Of a stretch of DNA of 64,000 nt, positions 25,201-33,201 are shown in pieces. Source of the stretch: Pukyongiella litopenaei (GTDB lineage Bacteria > Pseudomonadota > Alphaproteobacteria > Rhodobacterales > Rhodobacteraceae); the NCBI RefSeq assembly GCF_003008555.2, contig NZ_CP027665.1, positions 3,596,001-3,660,000 on the forward strand, given 5' to 3'. The stretch's first letter is position 1; each line of letters opens with the position of its first letter. A model generated the notes under the pieces. It did no database searches, was not told the origin of the DNA, and saw nothing but the letters and a program-made list of their open reading frames with translations. The position numbers and the translations under genes are program-made.

Positions 25201-25321
25201 CCTTCAGGATGCGGGGATACCCATGGTCTTTGCCGCGCCGCTGGCCGTTCTGGCCGCATCAGGCGTCGCGCCGGATGATGCGCTGCCGGAAACGGGACTG
25301 GATTTTGACAAAGGAGATTGA
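22262..25321 (+). CDS. STAND-type NTPase, probable sensor/switch of the locus
   Basis: A 1019-residue protein. The N-terminus (about residues 1-85) looks like a winged-helix or adaptor domain. The NTPase follows: FFGRDAELEQI at about 171, Walker A GAPGLGKS at 200-207, Walker B VVIVLDS at 304-310, and a GxP-type motif (YAGQDPLLLMLAG) near 392-404 typical of STAND/AP-ATPases. The remaining 550 residues are Ala/Leu-rich helices consistent with degenerate TPR-like repeats that could bind a trigger. STAND proteins act as ligand-gated oligomeric switches. Its start overlaps the protease gene and its end carries the ribosome site of the nuclease gene, so it is embedded between two protease genes. 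Confidence 0.85.
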   Translation: MSDPIPDLDALVADLRRHAALTGEFDPARALREVAGDAFYADPLLMAEAMSALEADCMVVSAKDKGNVTWEIRPSVRRKVLAALEPDAGSASDAGDSLIVQARSGAGAFRPDRLQQLAEERNDLSKLAQAVAVVEKAGPAAPGFDMLPRLASAANMAEQIRRSDTKLAAGFFGRDAELEQICAWLATPTGAPVTALHVSGAPGLGKSMLIERAIQKFRETADPVLVHLDFARPGLRVVRPVSVFEEISRQVGDSLPQAAARLQDERIRAGETLALAQGAYHERWVPQRLLRAVAGAIAGAGRPVVIVLDSMETLRWRGETRPAALFELLDRLPLAGAGAVSVITAGIDTVLNAAPERVGACVRLAGVTEGQALALLDEAQVDPAMRARLLDYAGQDPLLLMLAGQALKSGALQAAELPDPDRDGAALALFDACVDLLDPSLARCARAGLVLCQLDGPTLSAVLDVSEPDAGNLVARLAGQAWLFDGDQQAVRIKPRLRRGLAMDLRRRDPTGTRAIDLRAARWFLDRDPALALYHRLQSADNSTDDDPDPAGIEAVAARNINSILLLELSEAARDAVLQATGRRSGYGRAPLDGAPSIPPDPRALRDLRIALEHGDVREADQAAEAGIAKETGAGIGADAPFAPLLLAHHWLAGRWSRARLLFDQLPDTALDRALEPPLQIEARVLAELWAEYRFDALVERLKVPDFAAKIRQVLQGPERIGLAGGALSFAMLAAGIAGNPPPPVARGRAMLGALLPDMPVDTRFDVQRLADGLRASFDWADDLAGEGDTAAMARAVAPLNPCALRALELVNQQRIAGRAHVLPRCLLEIRDRLPAVMDLFGAVAGISARPVPMAEDVVVALQAGGLGAEWISGVAVCHPVDDLTALAHAAERWRRTVNGVWSYGATPPDGWRGRMAGADAGALALADSLAGQADPVTAARAALRAWPLDDGGRVLRRRYLRRYTGATGITGGHEAALAALQDAGIPMVFAAPLAVLAASGVAPDDALPETGLDFDKGD

Positions 25322-25323
25322 AA

Positions 25324-27309
25324 ATGGCGAACGGACATAATGAAACGCTGGGCCGGCTCGAAACGATGATGACGGCCGGACAGTTCGACACGGCGAAAAC
25401 CGCGATCGAGGCGCAGTCGCCGGTGCTGGAGGAAATGGGCATATCCGCCGACCGGGCGCGGGAGGTGCTGAACACCCCCGTTCACGCCCTCGAATCCACC
25501 GGGACGCCGGTGCCGATGCTCGAAGCCATCGTGCGGGCAACCAACCGTCCGCCATTGCTGGTGCAGAATGACAGCGTGCAGGGCAAGACCAGCCTGAACG
25601 GGCCGTTCCCCGCCGGAACCGATGTCATGGTCACCGATGTCGAACACCTGCTGCCCTCGGTCGGCCGGATCGAGTTCACCAATCACGACATGGACTGGGG
25701 CGGGACAGGCTGGGTGATCGCCGAGGACGGGCCGGGGCACTGGCTGGTTGTGACCAACCGCCATGTGGCCAAGCTGGTGGCGCGGCGCACCGCGCGCGGG
25801 GATGGTGTCTTTCAGTTCGGTCCCGGCAATCTGCCCTACCAGGCGCGGATCGATTTCGTGGAAGAGGCCGGCAGCCAGCCTGACCCCGCCCGCGTGGCTG
25901 AGATCGAGACCTTCACCTATCTGGCCGAGGATACGGCGGCGGATGTGGCGCTGGCGCGGATCTCGCGCGCCGGGCTGGCCGTGGCGCCGCTGCCGCTGGC
26001 GGCGGCGGATGGGGGCGACGAGGAACTGGTGGCGGTGGTCGGCTATCCGGCGTCCGATCCGTTCCGCAACGATCCCACCGAGATGGACCGCTATTTCCGC
26101 GGCCTCTACGACGTGAAACGGTTCGCGCCGGGCAGGCTCATGGTGCAGCCGGGGGCGACGCGACTGGCCCATGATTGCACCACGCTGGGCGGCAATTCCG
26201 GCTCGCCCGTAATCAGCCTCGAAAGCGGCACCGCGGTCGGGCTGCATTTCTCGGGCCAGTACGGGGTCAAGAACTCCGCCGTGCGGGTGTCGACGCTCAG
26301 GGCGCTACTGGACGATGGCGCGGCGGGCGCTCTGCATCCGGTGGCCACGCCGGCGCAGGACGCTGCCGCCGAGAGCAGCGATGGCAGCCATGACGCCGAC
26401 CATTTCGAGGGGCGCAACGGATATGAATCGCAGTTTCTGCGGGTCGTCGACGTGCCGCTGCCGAAAATCCCCGATGCCCTCGATCTGGCCAGGCCGAGCG
26501 ATGCCACGGCAGACCGCCCGCACGAACTGCGCTATACGCATTTCAGCATCCTCTACAGCCTTGCGCGGAAAAGCCCGGTGATCGCCGCGCTCAATATCGA
26601 CGGCGAGAAGTCGATCCCGGTCAAACGCCGGAACAGCCGCTGGTGGAAGGATCTGCGTATTCCGGCAGAGGCGCAGCTGGGCCGCGCGGACTATGGCGAC
26701 CCGGCCATCGACCGCGGGCACATGGTGCGCCGGTCGGCCACCAACTGGGGCGACAGCCGGGACGAGGCGGAACTGTCCAATATCGACAGCTATCATTACC
26801 CGGTCGCCAGCCCCCAGCATGCGGGCCTGAACCGCAACCCGCGAACCTGGCTGGGGCTGGAAAACCACATCCTCGAAAACGTGCGCACCCACGGGTTCCG
26901 CGCCAACGTGTTCACCGGGCCGATCTTCGGGCTGCGCGATCCGGACCTGGGCGATACCGGCACCCGGATCCCGATGGAGTATTTCAAGGTCGTGTCGATG
27001 CTGACCGAGGCGGAGGACGAGGGCGGTATCCTGCGGCTGCACGCGACCGCCTATGTGCTGTCGCAGGGGCACCTGGTCCAGAAACTGGCCCTGCGCGACG
27101 GGCGCAACGAGGCGGCCGAAGGGTTTGCATTCGGGGAATACAAGACCTTCCAGGTGCGGATCCGCGACTTGGAGATCGAAACCGGCTATGATTTCGGGGC
27201 GCTGCGTGATGCCGATCCGCTGGAACGCGCGGTTGCGACGGCCGAGGCGGCCGGGGCCGCGCCGCGCGGCTGGCAGGCGGTCGAGGCGCTCGATCAGCTC
27301 GTGTTGTGA
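25324..27309 (+). CDS. trypsin-like protease fused to a DRGH DNA/RNA non-specific nuclease
   Basis: A 661-residue two-enzyme fusion, probably the effector. After a helical N-terminus (1-115), a trypsin-like domain (about 120-330) shows His147 (VVTNRHVAKL), Asp207 (TAADVALARI) and Ser293 (LGGNSGSPVIS). From about 365 to 620 lies a Serratia/NucA-type nuclease. Its catalytic box DRGHM is at 463-467 (His466), and the metal-site region GLNRNPRTWLGLENHI follows with Asn503 or Asn505 and Glu513. No signal peptide is seen, unlike most secreted NUC enzymes, so it may act on the cell's own or invading nucleic acids. ATG 25324 has AAGGAG 7 bases upstream, inside the end of the STAND gene. Confidence 0.88.
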   Translation: MANGHNETLGRLETMMTAGQFDTAKTAIEAQSPVLEEMGISADRAREVLNTPVHALESTGTPVPMLEAIVRATNRPPLLVQNDSVQGKTSLNGPFPAGTDVMVTDVEHLLPSVGRIEFTNHDMDWGGTGWVIAEDGPGHWLVVTNRHVAKLVARRTARGDGVFQFGPGNLPYQARIDFVEEAGSQPDPARVAEIETFTYLAEDTAADVALARISRAGLAVAPLPLAAADGGDEELVAVVGYPASDPFRNDPTEMDRYFRGLYDVKRFAPGRLMVQPGATRLAHDCTTLGGNSGSPVISLESGTAVGLHFSGQYGVKNSAVRVSTLRALLDDGAAGALHPVATPAQDAAAESSDGSHDADHFEGRNGYESQFLRVVDVPLPKIPDALDLARPSDATADRPHELRYTHFSILYSLARKSPVIAALNIDGEKSIPVKRRNSRWWKDLRIPAEAQLGRADYGDPAIDRGHMVRRSATNWGDSRDEAELSNIDSYHYPVASPQHAGLNRNPRTWLGLENHILENVRTHGFRANVFTGPIFGLRDPDLGDTGTRIPMEYFKVVSMLTEAEDEGGILRLHATAYVLSQGHLVQKLALRDGRNEAAEGFAFGEYKTFQVRIRDLEIETGYDFGALRDADPLERAVATAEAAGAAPRGWQAVEALDQLVL

Positions 27310-27555
27310 CCTCCGGCGGCCCGGTTCGACCGGCCTATACATGCCGTCCCGGCGGAAAGCGGCCTGCGATCCGGCCGGGGCGCTGCCCGCACCGGGTCCG
27401 CCAAAAGGTCAGGAAAACACGACTGGCAAATACATCTTGTCCCCGGCACAAAGAACCGGGCGGAACGATTTCTCCGCCGAGACGTGTTTCTCCGGATTTG
27501 CCCGGAAGGTGCATTCCGGGTTAGGATTTGAAACGGCGATATCACGGAGGCGTAT
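27310..27555 (+). promoter_or_regulatory. 246-base gap with inverted repeat, possible internal promoter
   Basis: This is the only sizeable gap in the nine-gene locus. It holds no convincing gene; in particular I see no precursor-peptide-like open frame. A perfect inverted repeat CCCGGAA-ggtgca-TTCCGGG lies at 27501-27520, about 35 bases before the CPBP gene start. It could be an operator or a transcript hairpin. The gap may separate two transcription units (protease/nuclease and modification/export). Confidence 0.4.
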
Positions 27556-28287
27556 TTGCAACTGGCCTTCGCCATAGGGTTCTTTGTCGTCACGGGGTTG
27601 GCCGAAACGCTCCGGCAGGGGTATTTCGGGCTCGGCCCGTCCGAGATTTCAGGGATGATCGCGGCGGTGATGACGCTGCTGGCGGTGCTGATCCTGCGCG
27701 GCGACCTGCCGGGGCTGCTGCGTCCCGGCGGCGATGACGATCACTGGCCCGGCTGGTCCTGGCGGCGGACCGGGCTGGCGCTGTTCCTGGTGCCGCTGTT
27801 CTGGGCGCTGCCGGTGATCTGGGGCTTTGCCAGCGGCCGGCTCGATGTGGTGCCGATGGCGCGCGCCGATCTGTTGCGGCTCGCGGCGGCGCAGGTGCTG
27901 ACCGTGGCGCTGGCCGAACACCTGTTCCTGCGCGAGGCCGCCATTCGCGCCTTCGGTCCGGGGCGGGGGGCGATCTATGTGATTTCGGTGCTGGCGGTGT
28001 TCGTCTTTCACATGGATGCCGGGGCACAGGCCGCGCTGGCGGCGGCCGGGGGCGGCGTCTTTTTCCTGACCCTGCGGCTCCTGGGGGCCGCGCCGGTGGC
28101 GGTGGTGCTGGTGCAGGGGCTGACGCTGGCGCTGTTCGGGCATGTGATCCCGCTCGAACTGGCGGGGATTTCCGGCTGGGCCGGTGCCGCGTTCCTGTGT
28201 GTCGGTGCGGCGGTGCTGTCGCTGCTGTTGATGACGCTGTTTGCCGCCGAGAACGCCGCCGAAAACAAGGAGACCCGCAATGCCTGA
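27556..28287 (+). CDS. CPBP-like intramembrane protein with degenerate protease motifs
   Basis: A 243-residue protein with about seven or eight membrane helices. Near residues 117-127 the segment AEHLFLREAAIR resembles the CPBP (Abi) motif EExxxR but has His at the second Glu. VFVFHMD near 150 and FGHVIPLE near 195 occupy the second and third motif positions imperfectly. CPBP proteins are Rce1-type intramembrane proteases, common in peptide-maturation clusters, where some confer immunity. The TTG start has ACGGAGG 5 bases upstream. It overlaps the radical SAM gene by 8 bases. It may be inactive as a protease, or a diverged member. Confidence 0.6.
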   Translation: MQLAFAIGFFVVTGLAETLRQGYFGLGPSEISGMIAAVMTLLAVLILRGDLPGLLRPGGDDDHWPGWSWRRTGLALFLVPLFWALPVIWGFASGRLDVVPMARADLLRLAAAQVLTVALAEHLFLREAAIRAFGPGRGAIYVISVLAVFVFHMDAGAQAALAAAGGGVFFLTLRLLGAAPVAVVLVQGLTLALFGHVIPLELAGISGWAGAAFLCVGAAVLSLLLMTLFAAENAAENKETRNA

Positions 28288-29779
28288 CGGAAGCGATCCA
28301 AGATTCCTGGGAACCGACCTGACCATTAAACCGTCGCGCTATACGGTTCTGGTTCCGCTGCGTGGCGACCGGCACCTGGCCTACAACACCATGTCGCGGG
28401 CCTTCGCGATCTGGGATGGCGGGGACCTGGACCGCTGGACGGCGCTGTGCGCCGCCGGGGCGCTGCCGTTTTCCCATGTCTACCGGCCCTTCGTGCAGGG
28501 GGGCTTCGTGTTCAACGCCGAGGTCGATGAAATCGCCACGCTGCGCGCCAGCTATGACAAGGTGCGCAACAACGATGGCCACCTGATGGTGACGATCGCA
28601 CCCACGCTGTCATGCAATTTCGGCTGTCACTACTGTTTCCAGGGGCTGGACAAGCCGCTGACCCGGATGACCCCGAAGGTGCGCGAGGCGACCCGGGCCT
28701 TCCTGCTGGACCGGCTGAAGGGCGCGCGCAGCTTTCACCTGACCTGGTATGGCGGCGAGCCGCTGATGGATCAGCAGACGATCTGGGACGTGTCCGCCGC
28801 CGCGATCCGGCATTGTGACGACAATGACATCCGCTATTCCTCGATGATGATCTCGAACGGCTACCAGATGACGGTGCCGGTGGCCGAGAAACTGCGCGAA
28901 GCGCGGGTCGGCAAGGTGCAGATCACCATCGACGGCGACGAGGCGACCCATGACAGCCGCCGCCACCTGACCAGCGGGCGCGGCACGTTCCGGCGCATCA
29001 TCGACAACATCAAGGCGGTCACCGCGCGGGAGCTGCTGAAGGTTTCCGTGCGCGTCAATATCGATGGTCAGAACGAGGCCGAGGCGCTGGCGCTGCTGGA
29101 AATCCTCCGGGCCGAGGGGCTGGGCATCCGCAATGGGGTTTCGGTCTATTTCGCCCCGGTCGAAAGCGTGGCGGAAAACGCGGGCGGCTGCGGCGATTGC
29201 CTGAGCAAGACCGGCTATGCCGAGACCGAAAACCGCCTGCATCAGGCGGCCTTCGAGGCGGGGCTGATGGCGCTGCCCAAGGTGCCGCGGTTCCTCGGCC
29301 TCTGCACGGCGGTCAAGCCGAACAGCTATGTGGTGGTGCCGAACGGCGATCTGCACAAATGCTGGGACACGGTGATGGATCCGGCGCGGCGCGTGGGCTC
29401 GGTCATGGGCGGCCACCGCAGGTCGGACGCGCCCACCGAGGCGATGTGGAACGCCTGGACGCCGTTCGACAACCCGGTCTGCGGCGACTGCACCTTGCTG
29501 CCCGCCTGCGGCGGTGCCTGCGCCTTCAAGTTCGTGCATAACGATTACGCCTCGGGCGAGACCGGCAAGCTCCCGTGCCCGAGCCTCAAGTTCAACATGG
29601 CCGAACAGCTGTTCCTGCGCGCCAGCGCCAAGGGTGTGGTCGACGAGGGCGACTGGGATCCCGCGCGCAGCCCGACCGTTCGCGAAGACGGGATGCTGAC
29701 CGGCCAGCGCCACACGATGGATTCGGTCGGCGCGGTATATCGCTCGCTGCAGAAAGATGCGGCGGCCAGCCCGGCCTGA
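28280..29779 (+). CDS. radical SAM/SPASM peptide- or protein-modifying enzyme
   Basis: A 499-residue enzyme. The radical SAM CxxxCxxC motif is CNFGCHYC (Cys112, 116, 119), followed by WYGGEPL and the TIDGD strand typical of the barrel. The C-terminal SPASM region holds about nine cysteines (303, 306, 341, 360, 400, 403, 409, 413, 432), enough for two auxiliary iron-sulfur clusters (VCGDCTLLPACGGAC). Such enzymes crosslink or oxidise residues in ribosomal peptides or activate sulfatases. ATG 28280 has AAGGAG 7 bases upstream. No short precursor gene is seen next to it, so the substrate could be one of the locus proteins. Its C-terminus carries about 65 extra residues after the last cysteine. 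Confidence 0.9.
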   Translation: MPDGSDPRFLGTDLTIKPSRYTVLVPLRGDRHLAYNTMSRAFAIWDGGDLDRWTALCAAGALPFSHVYRPFVQGGFVFNAEVDEIATLRASYDKVRNNDGHLMVTIAPTLSCNFGCHYCFQGLDKPLTRMTPKVREATRAFLLDRLKGARSFHLTWYGGEPLMDQQTIWDVSAAAIRHCDDNDIRYSSMMISNGYQMTVPVAEKLREARVGKVQITIDGDEATHDSRRHLTSGRGTFRRIIDNIKAVTARELLKVSVRVNIDGQNEAEALALLEILRAEGLGIRNGVSVYFAPVESVAENAGGCGDCLSKTGYAETENRLHQAAFEAGLMALPKVPRFLGLCTAVKPNSYVVVPNGDLHKCWDTVMDPARRVGSVMGGHRRSDAPTEAMWNAWTPFDNPVCGDCTLLPACGGACAFKFVHNDYASGETGKLPCPSLKFNMAEQLFLRASAKGVVDEGDWDPARSPTVREDGMLTGQRHTMDSVGAVYRSLQKDAAASPA

Positions 29780-29819
29780 TGGCCGGACATGGTTCAGGCT
29801 CGAAGGTGAAGTTGTTGCA

Positions 29820-31424
29820 ATGAAACTCTTTTCCGTATCCGTGGGGTTGCTACTGGCGGCGCTGGCCGTGTTCTATGTGCCGGTGTCCTTTGCCGTCGAC
29901 GGGTTCGGGCTGGTGGTCGATCCAGGCGGCGTGCGCACGGTCCGCGCCATCGAGGCGGGTCAGGTGCAGCACTACCCGGCGGATGGCGACAGCTTTGGTC
30001 CGGGGCGGATCGTTTCGGCGGTGGTCTATGACAATACGGTGGCCGAAAACGCGCTGCTGCAGGGCACGATGGCGCGGGAACTGGCCAAGATCGAGGCCGA
30101 TCACCTGGAACGTAGCTCGAAACTGATCGTGGAACGCGAACGCGACCGCGCCAAGCTGATCGCGACCCGCGAACGGCTGGCGGCGCGGGCGCGGCTGACC
30201 GGCGATACCGCCGCGACGCTGGCTGCGCTGCAGGATTTCACCACCGACGCGGCAACCGATATCGACGACCTGAATGCCGAACGCTTGTCGCAGCTGCAGC
30301 AGCTCGAGGACCTGGTGAAGCGATCGGGCGAAGTGGCCGCGCTGCCGGCGCAGCGGCTGGCGACGATGCTCGAGGATATCCAGGGCGAACGGCTGTCCGT
30401 GATCACCTCGCGCGGCACGCGGTTCTCGTCGGAAAAGATGATCCTCGACATGGTCAAGGAACTCAACGACCAGACCTATTCCAACTCGATCGACGAGGCC
30501 GAGATCGAGATCCTGACCGACAGGCTGGACAATCTCAACGACCAGCTGCGCGAGCTCGAAACCCTGCGGGTGTCGATGCGTGCCGAGGCCGAGGCCCGGT
30601 ATCTGGCCAAGGCGGTGCGCCCGCAGGTCGCCGTCGTCGACGGGCCGTCGGTGGACATGCGCACCCTGCAAGCCAGCCGGGCTGATGTGGGCAAGGGCGA
30701 GGCGCTGCGGCTGCTGGCGACCGGAGACCCGGTGCCGGGCGTGGCGGCGCTGATCTACGGCACGCCCGCCGATGGCGACCTGCTGCTGCGCCACGGCGAC
30801 ACCGAGATCGCGATCTCATTGCCGCTGAATGGCGACAAGGCGATCGCTGCCTTCGCGGATGCCGGATTGCCGGGGGCGGTGGTTCATCTCGATCAGCGTT
30901 CAGCCGGGGTCACCGATCTGCATTCCGTCTTCATCGAACTGCCCGCGCCGCCGCCGGCGCGGCTGTCGGTGATCTCGGCAGGGGCCCGCGACGGGCAGGG
31001 AACGCCGATCCTCGTCGCGGCCGAGGTGACGCTGCCGGACAGGCCGGACCTGCCGGGTGATGCGCCGGGCAGCGAGATCGTCGGTTTCCTGGAAAACCGT
31101 CACGCGGTGGTGCTGCGGCCGGGGCAGAAGGTGCGCGGGTCGATCAACGACACCCGGACCGGCTCGGAGATCGTTTTTGATGCCACGCTGCTGGCGCGGG
31201 ATTATGCCACCGTGGATACCGCCGAGCTGGGTATCCGGCTCGGCAACCAGTCGCTGGCGGCCAAGATCATCAAGCGCGGGGTGCTGTCGCAGGTGGTGGT
31301 GGGCGTGGACCCCCATGCCGCGCAGCAGATCGCGCATCTGCCTGGCGCGGTGGTCCATCTGAGTTTCCCGCTGGCGCGGCAATCGCTGTTCTCGTTCCTG
31401 TTGGCCCGCAATGCTGCAATCTAG
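29820..31424 (+). CDS. HlyD-like membrane-fusion protein with long coiled coil
   Basis: About 534 residues. One N-terminal membrane anchor (about residues 4-28) is followed by a short beta segment. A long charged coiled coil spans about 85-255, and a C-terminal beta-rich region contains two barrel-like repeats. The layout matches periplasmic adaptor proteins of the HlyD type that link an inner-membrane exporter to an outer-membrane channel, although sequence similarity is weak. ATG 29820 is chosen because the membrane anchor begins there; the upstream extension has no such feature. It overlaps the C39 gene by 14 bases. No TolC-like gene is in the locus. Confidence 0.65.
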   Translation: MKLFSVSVGLLLAALAVFYVPVSFAVDGFGLVVDPGGVRTVRAIEAGQVQHYPADGDSFGPGRIVSAVVYDNTVAENALLQGTMARELAKIEADHLERSSKLIVERERDRAKLIATRERLAARARLTGDTAATLAALQDFTTDAATDIDDLNAERLSQLQQLEDLVKRSGEVAALPAQRLATMLEDIQGERLSVITSRGTRFSSEKMILDMVKELNDQTYSNSIDEAEIEILTDRLDNLNDQLRELETLRVSMRAEAEARYLAKAVRPQVAVVDGPSVDMRTLQASRADVGKGEALRLLATGDPVPGVAALIYGTPADGDLLLRHGDTEIAISLPLNGDKAIAAFADAGLPGAVVHLDQRSAGVTDLHSVFIELPAPPPARLSVISAGARDGQGTPILVAAEVTLPDRPDLPGDAPGSEIVGFLENRHAVVLRPGQKVRGSINDTRTGSEIVFDATLLARDYATVDTAELGIRLGNQSLAAKIIKRGVLSQVVVGVDPHAAQQIAHLPGAVVHLSFPLARQSLFSFLLARNAAI

Positions 31425-33201
31425 CCGTTTCTGGATCGCGGCCCTGACCGGGCTGCTGCGCAACCGGCGCCATTTCATCCGCCAGACCGGTCAGAGCGAT
31501 TGCGGCGTGGCCTGCGCCTTGACGCTACTGAACCTGCTCGGCCGTCCCGCCGACCCGGTGAGCGCGGTGGAGGATCTCGACGCCGATCGCGACGGGTCGA
31601 GCCTGGAGGAACTGCGCCGGTTCTTTGCCGACCGGCAGGGGATGCCGGCGCAGGCGCTGGCCGCGCCCGCCGATCATCTGCATGAACTGACCGGTCACGC
31701 CATCCTGCACATGGATCAACAGCATTACGTCCTGCTGCTGGGGCAGGGGAAACCGGGGGTGCTGGTGTTCGATCCGGCGATGGGGCCGGTTTTCTATCCG
31801 CGCGCGGATTTCGCCGCGCTCTATTCCGGCCATGCGTTGCAGGTGGACCGGGCACCTGGCGCCGCCGCCACCCTGCGCCCGCGCCGCCGCCGCGAGGCCG
31901 CGCCGCCTGCCTTGTTCGTGACCGGGATCGCCGGGCGGTTGCTGGAATGCGCGTTGCTTCTATGTGTTGTCGCGGTGCTGTTCCTGGTGCTGAACCAGTC
32001 CAGTTTCGCATCGCTGCTGGGCGCATTCGGGCTGATCGCGGCCTGTGGCGGTCTGTTGCTGCTGGCGCGGCAGGTCCGGTTCGAGGGCGAGGACGCGCTG
32101 GCGCGCGCCCGGCAAGGGCGGCTGTGGCGCGGGCTGATGCGGACGGTTCTGCACGGGCGTGACCTGAACGGGTTCCGGGGCAGCCGCGAACGTGACGTGG
32201 CCGGGGCGCTGAAACGCGGGTTGGGTGTGACCGTTCCCACGCGGGCGCAACTGCCCGCGGCCCTGGGCGGGTTCGTGGTGATGCCCGCGCTGCTGTGCCT
32301 GCTGCACCCGGCGGTGGCGGTGCTGCACCTGGCGTTGCTGGGTGCTGCCCTGGCCGCGGCGCAGATCGACACGGTGCAGGTCTGCCGCCGGTCGGTCCGT
32401 CCCGGTATCGGCCGCTACACGCCGCTCAAGCAGGGCCATGCCTGGCTCGGCTTTCTGGGGTCGCATGAAATCCTGGGCGAGTTTGCCAAATGGGCGGTGA
32501 TCGGTTTTGCCGGGTTCGCGGTCCTGCTGTCGGCGCTGCCGCCGGTGGCGCTGATGTTCTGGATCCTGGCCGCGATGCAGCTGGTGCCGCTCGACTTCCG
32601 GCGCGCGGCGCAGCTGGCGCCGGCGCTGGGTCAGCGCGACCCGGTGTCGGCCCTGACCGGGGCCGAGGTGCCGCTGCGCCGGCAACGTCTGGTCGGGCCG
32701 GTCGATCTGTCGGTGACCCGCAAGGACGGCCTGATCCGGATCGAGGGCATCCGGCCTCTGACCCGCAGCCTGGAACAGCCCGACCTGACGGTTCGCGAAC
32801 AGCGGCTGATCATGGCCGACGTGGTCCGGCATACGCTGGAGAACCTGCCCGGCGGCGAAGGGGCTGGCATGGGCGCTGGCTCGGGGACCGGCACGGGGAC
32901 GGTGCGCGTGTTCGGCCCCGGCCAGGAGGCCAGCCGCGCCGATTACGAACAATTGCTGCTGGCACGCGAATCCGCGCCCGGACAGACCCTGCCGATGCCG
33001 GCCGACACGATCGAGGCCGGGCTGACCGATCCGGTCCTGCGCAACCTGCAATCCTGCGCGCCGGACGACCTGCCGGTGTTCTGGGATTTCCGGGGCCGGC
33101 TGCGCCCGTCGGACCTGCGCGCGCGGCTCGGCGCGGCGGGGATGGCCCGCGCCGCGCATCTGAACATGACCGTCCTGACATTGGTGGAGGCGGGACGATG
33201 A
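31411..33201 (+). CDS. C39 peptidase fused to ABC-like membrane helices, lacking the ATPase domain
   Basis: A 596-residue protein. Residues 20-145 form a bacteriocin-processing C39 peptidase with Gln25, Cys31 (QTGQSDCGVACAL), His105 (DQQHYVLLL) and Asp121 (VFDPAMG). Six hydrophobic segments follow in pairs near 175-225, 290-330 and 370-410, like an ABC exporter core. The last 190 residues are soluble, with a Gly/Thr-rich stretch near 485-500, and contain neither Walker A nor signature motif. Normal leader-cleaving exporters carry a nucleotide-binding domain here. Either another ATPase serves it or it acts as a membrane-tethered protease. It is translationally coupled to the next gene (ATGA). 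Confidence 0.8.
   Translation: MLQSSRFWIAALTGLLRNRRHFIRQTGQSDCGVACALTLLNLLGRPADPVSAVEDLDADRDGSSLEELRRFFADRQGMPAQALAAPADHLHELTGHAILHMDQQHYVLLLGQGKPGVLVFDPAMGPVFYPRADFAALYSGHALQVDRAPGAAATLRPRRRREAAPPALFVTGIAGRLLECALLLCVVAVLFLVLNQSSFASLLGAFGLIAACGGLLLLARQVRFEGEDALARARQGRLWRGLMRTVLHGRDLNGFRGSRERDVAGALKRGLGVTVPTRAQLPAALGGFVVMPALLCLLHPAVAVLHLALLGAALAAAQIDTVQVCRRSVRPGIGRYTPLKQGHAWLGFLGSHEILGEFAKWAVIGFAGFAVLLSALPPVALMFWILAAMQLVPLDFRRAAQLAPALGQRDPVSALTGAEVPLRRQRLVGPVDLSVTRKDGLIRIEGIRPLTRSLEQPDLTVREQRLIMADVVRHTLENLPGGEGAGMGAGSGTGTGTVRVFGPGQEASRADYEQLLLARESAPGQTLPMPADTIEAGLTDPVLRNLQSCAPDDLPVFWDFRGRLRPSDLRARLGAAGMARAAHLNMTVLTLVEAGR

Noticed and set aside
27306-27524. Possible precursor peptide for the radical SAM enzyme in the gap
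   Set aside because: The open frame is Arg/Pro-rich, has no leader or core pattern and no ribosome site; it looks like GC-driven noise.
32490-33197. Upstream extension of the last membrane-protein gene of the nine-gene locus
   Set aside because: The extension lies in a second frame over the C39 gene and has shadow-like Gly/Arg/Ala composition; the ATG at 33198 with an ATGA overlap is better supported.
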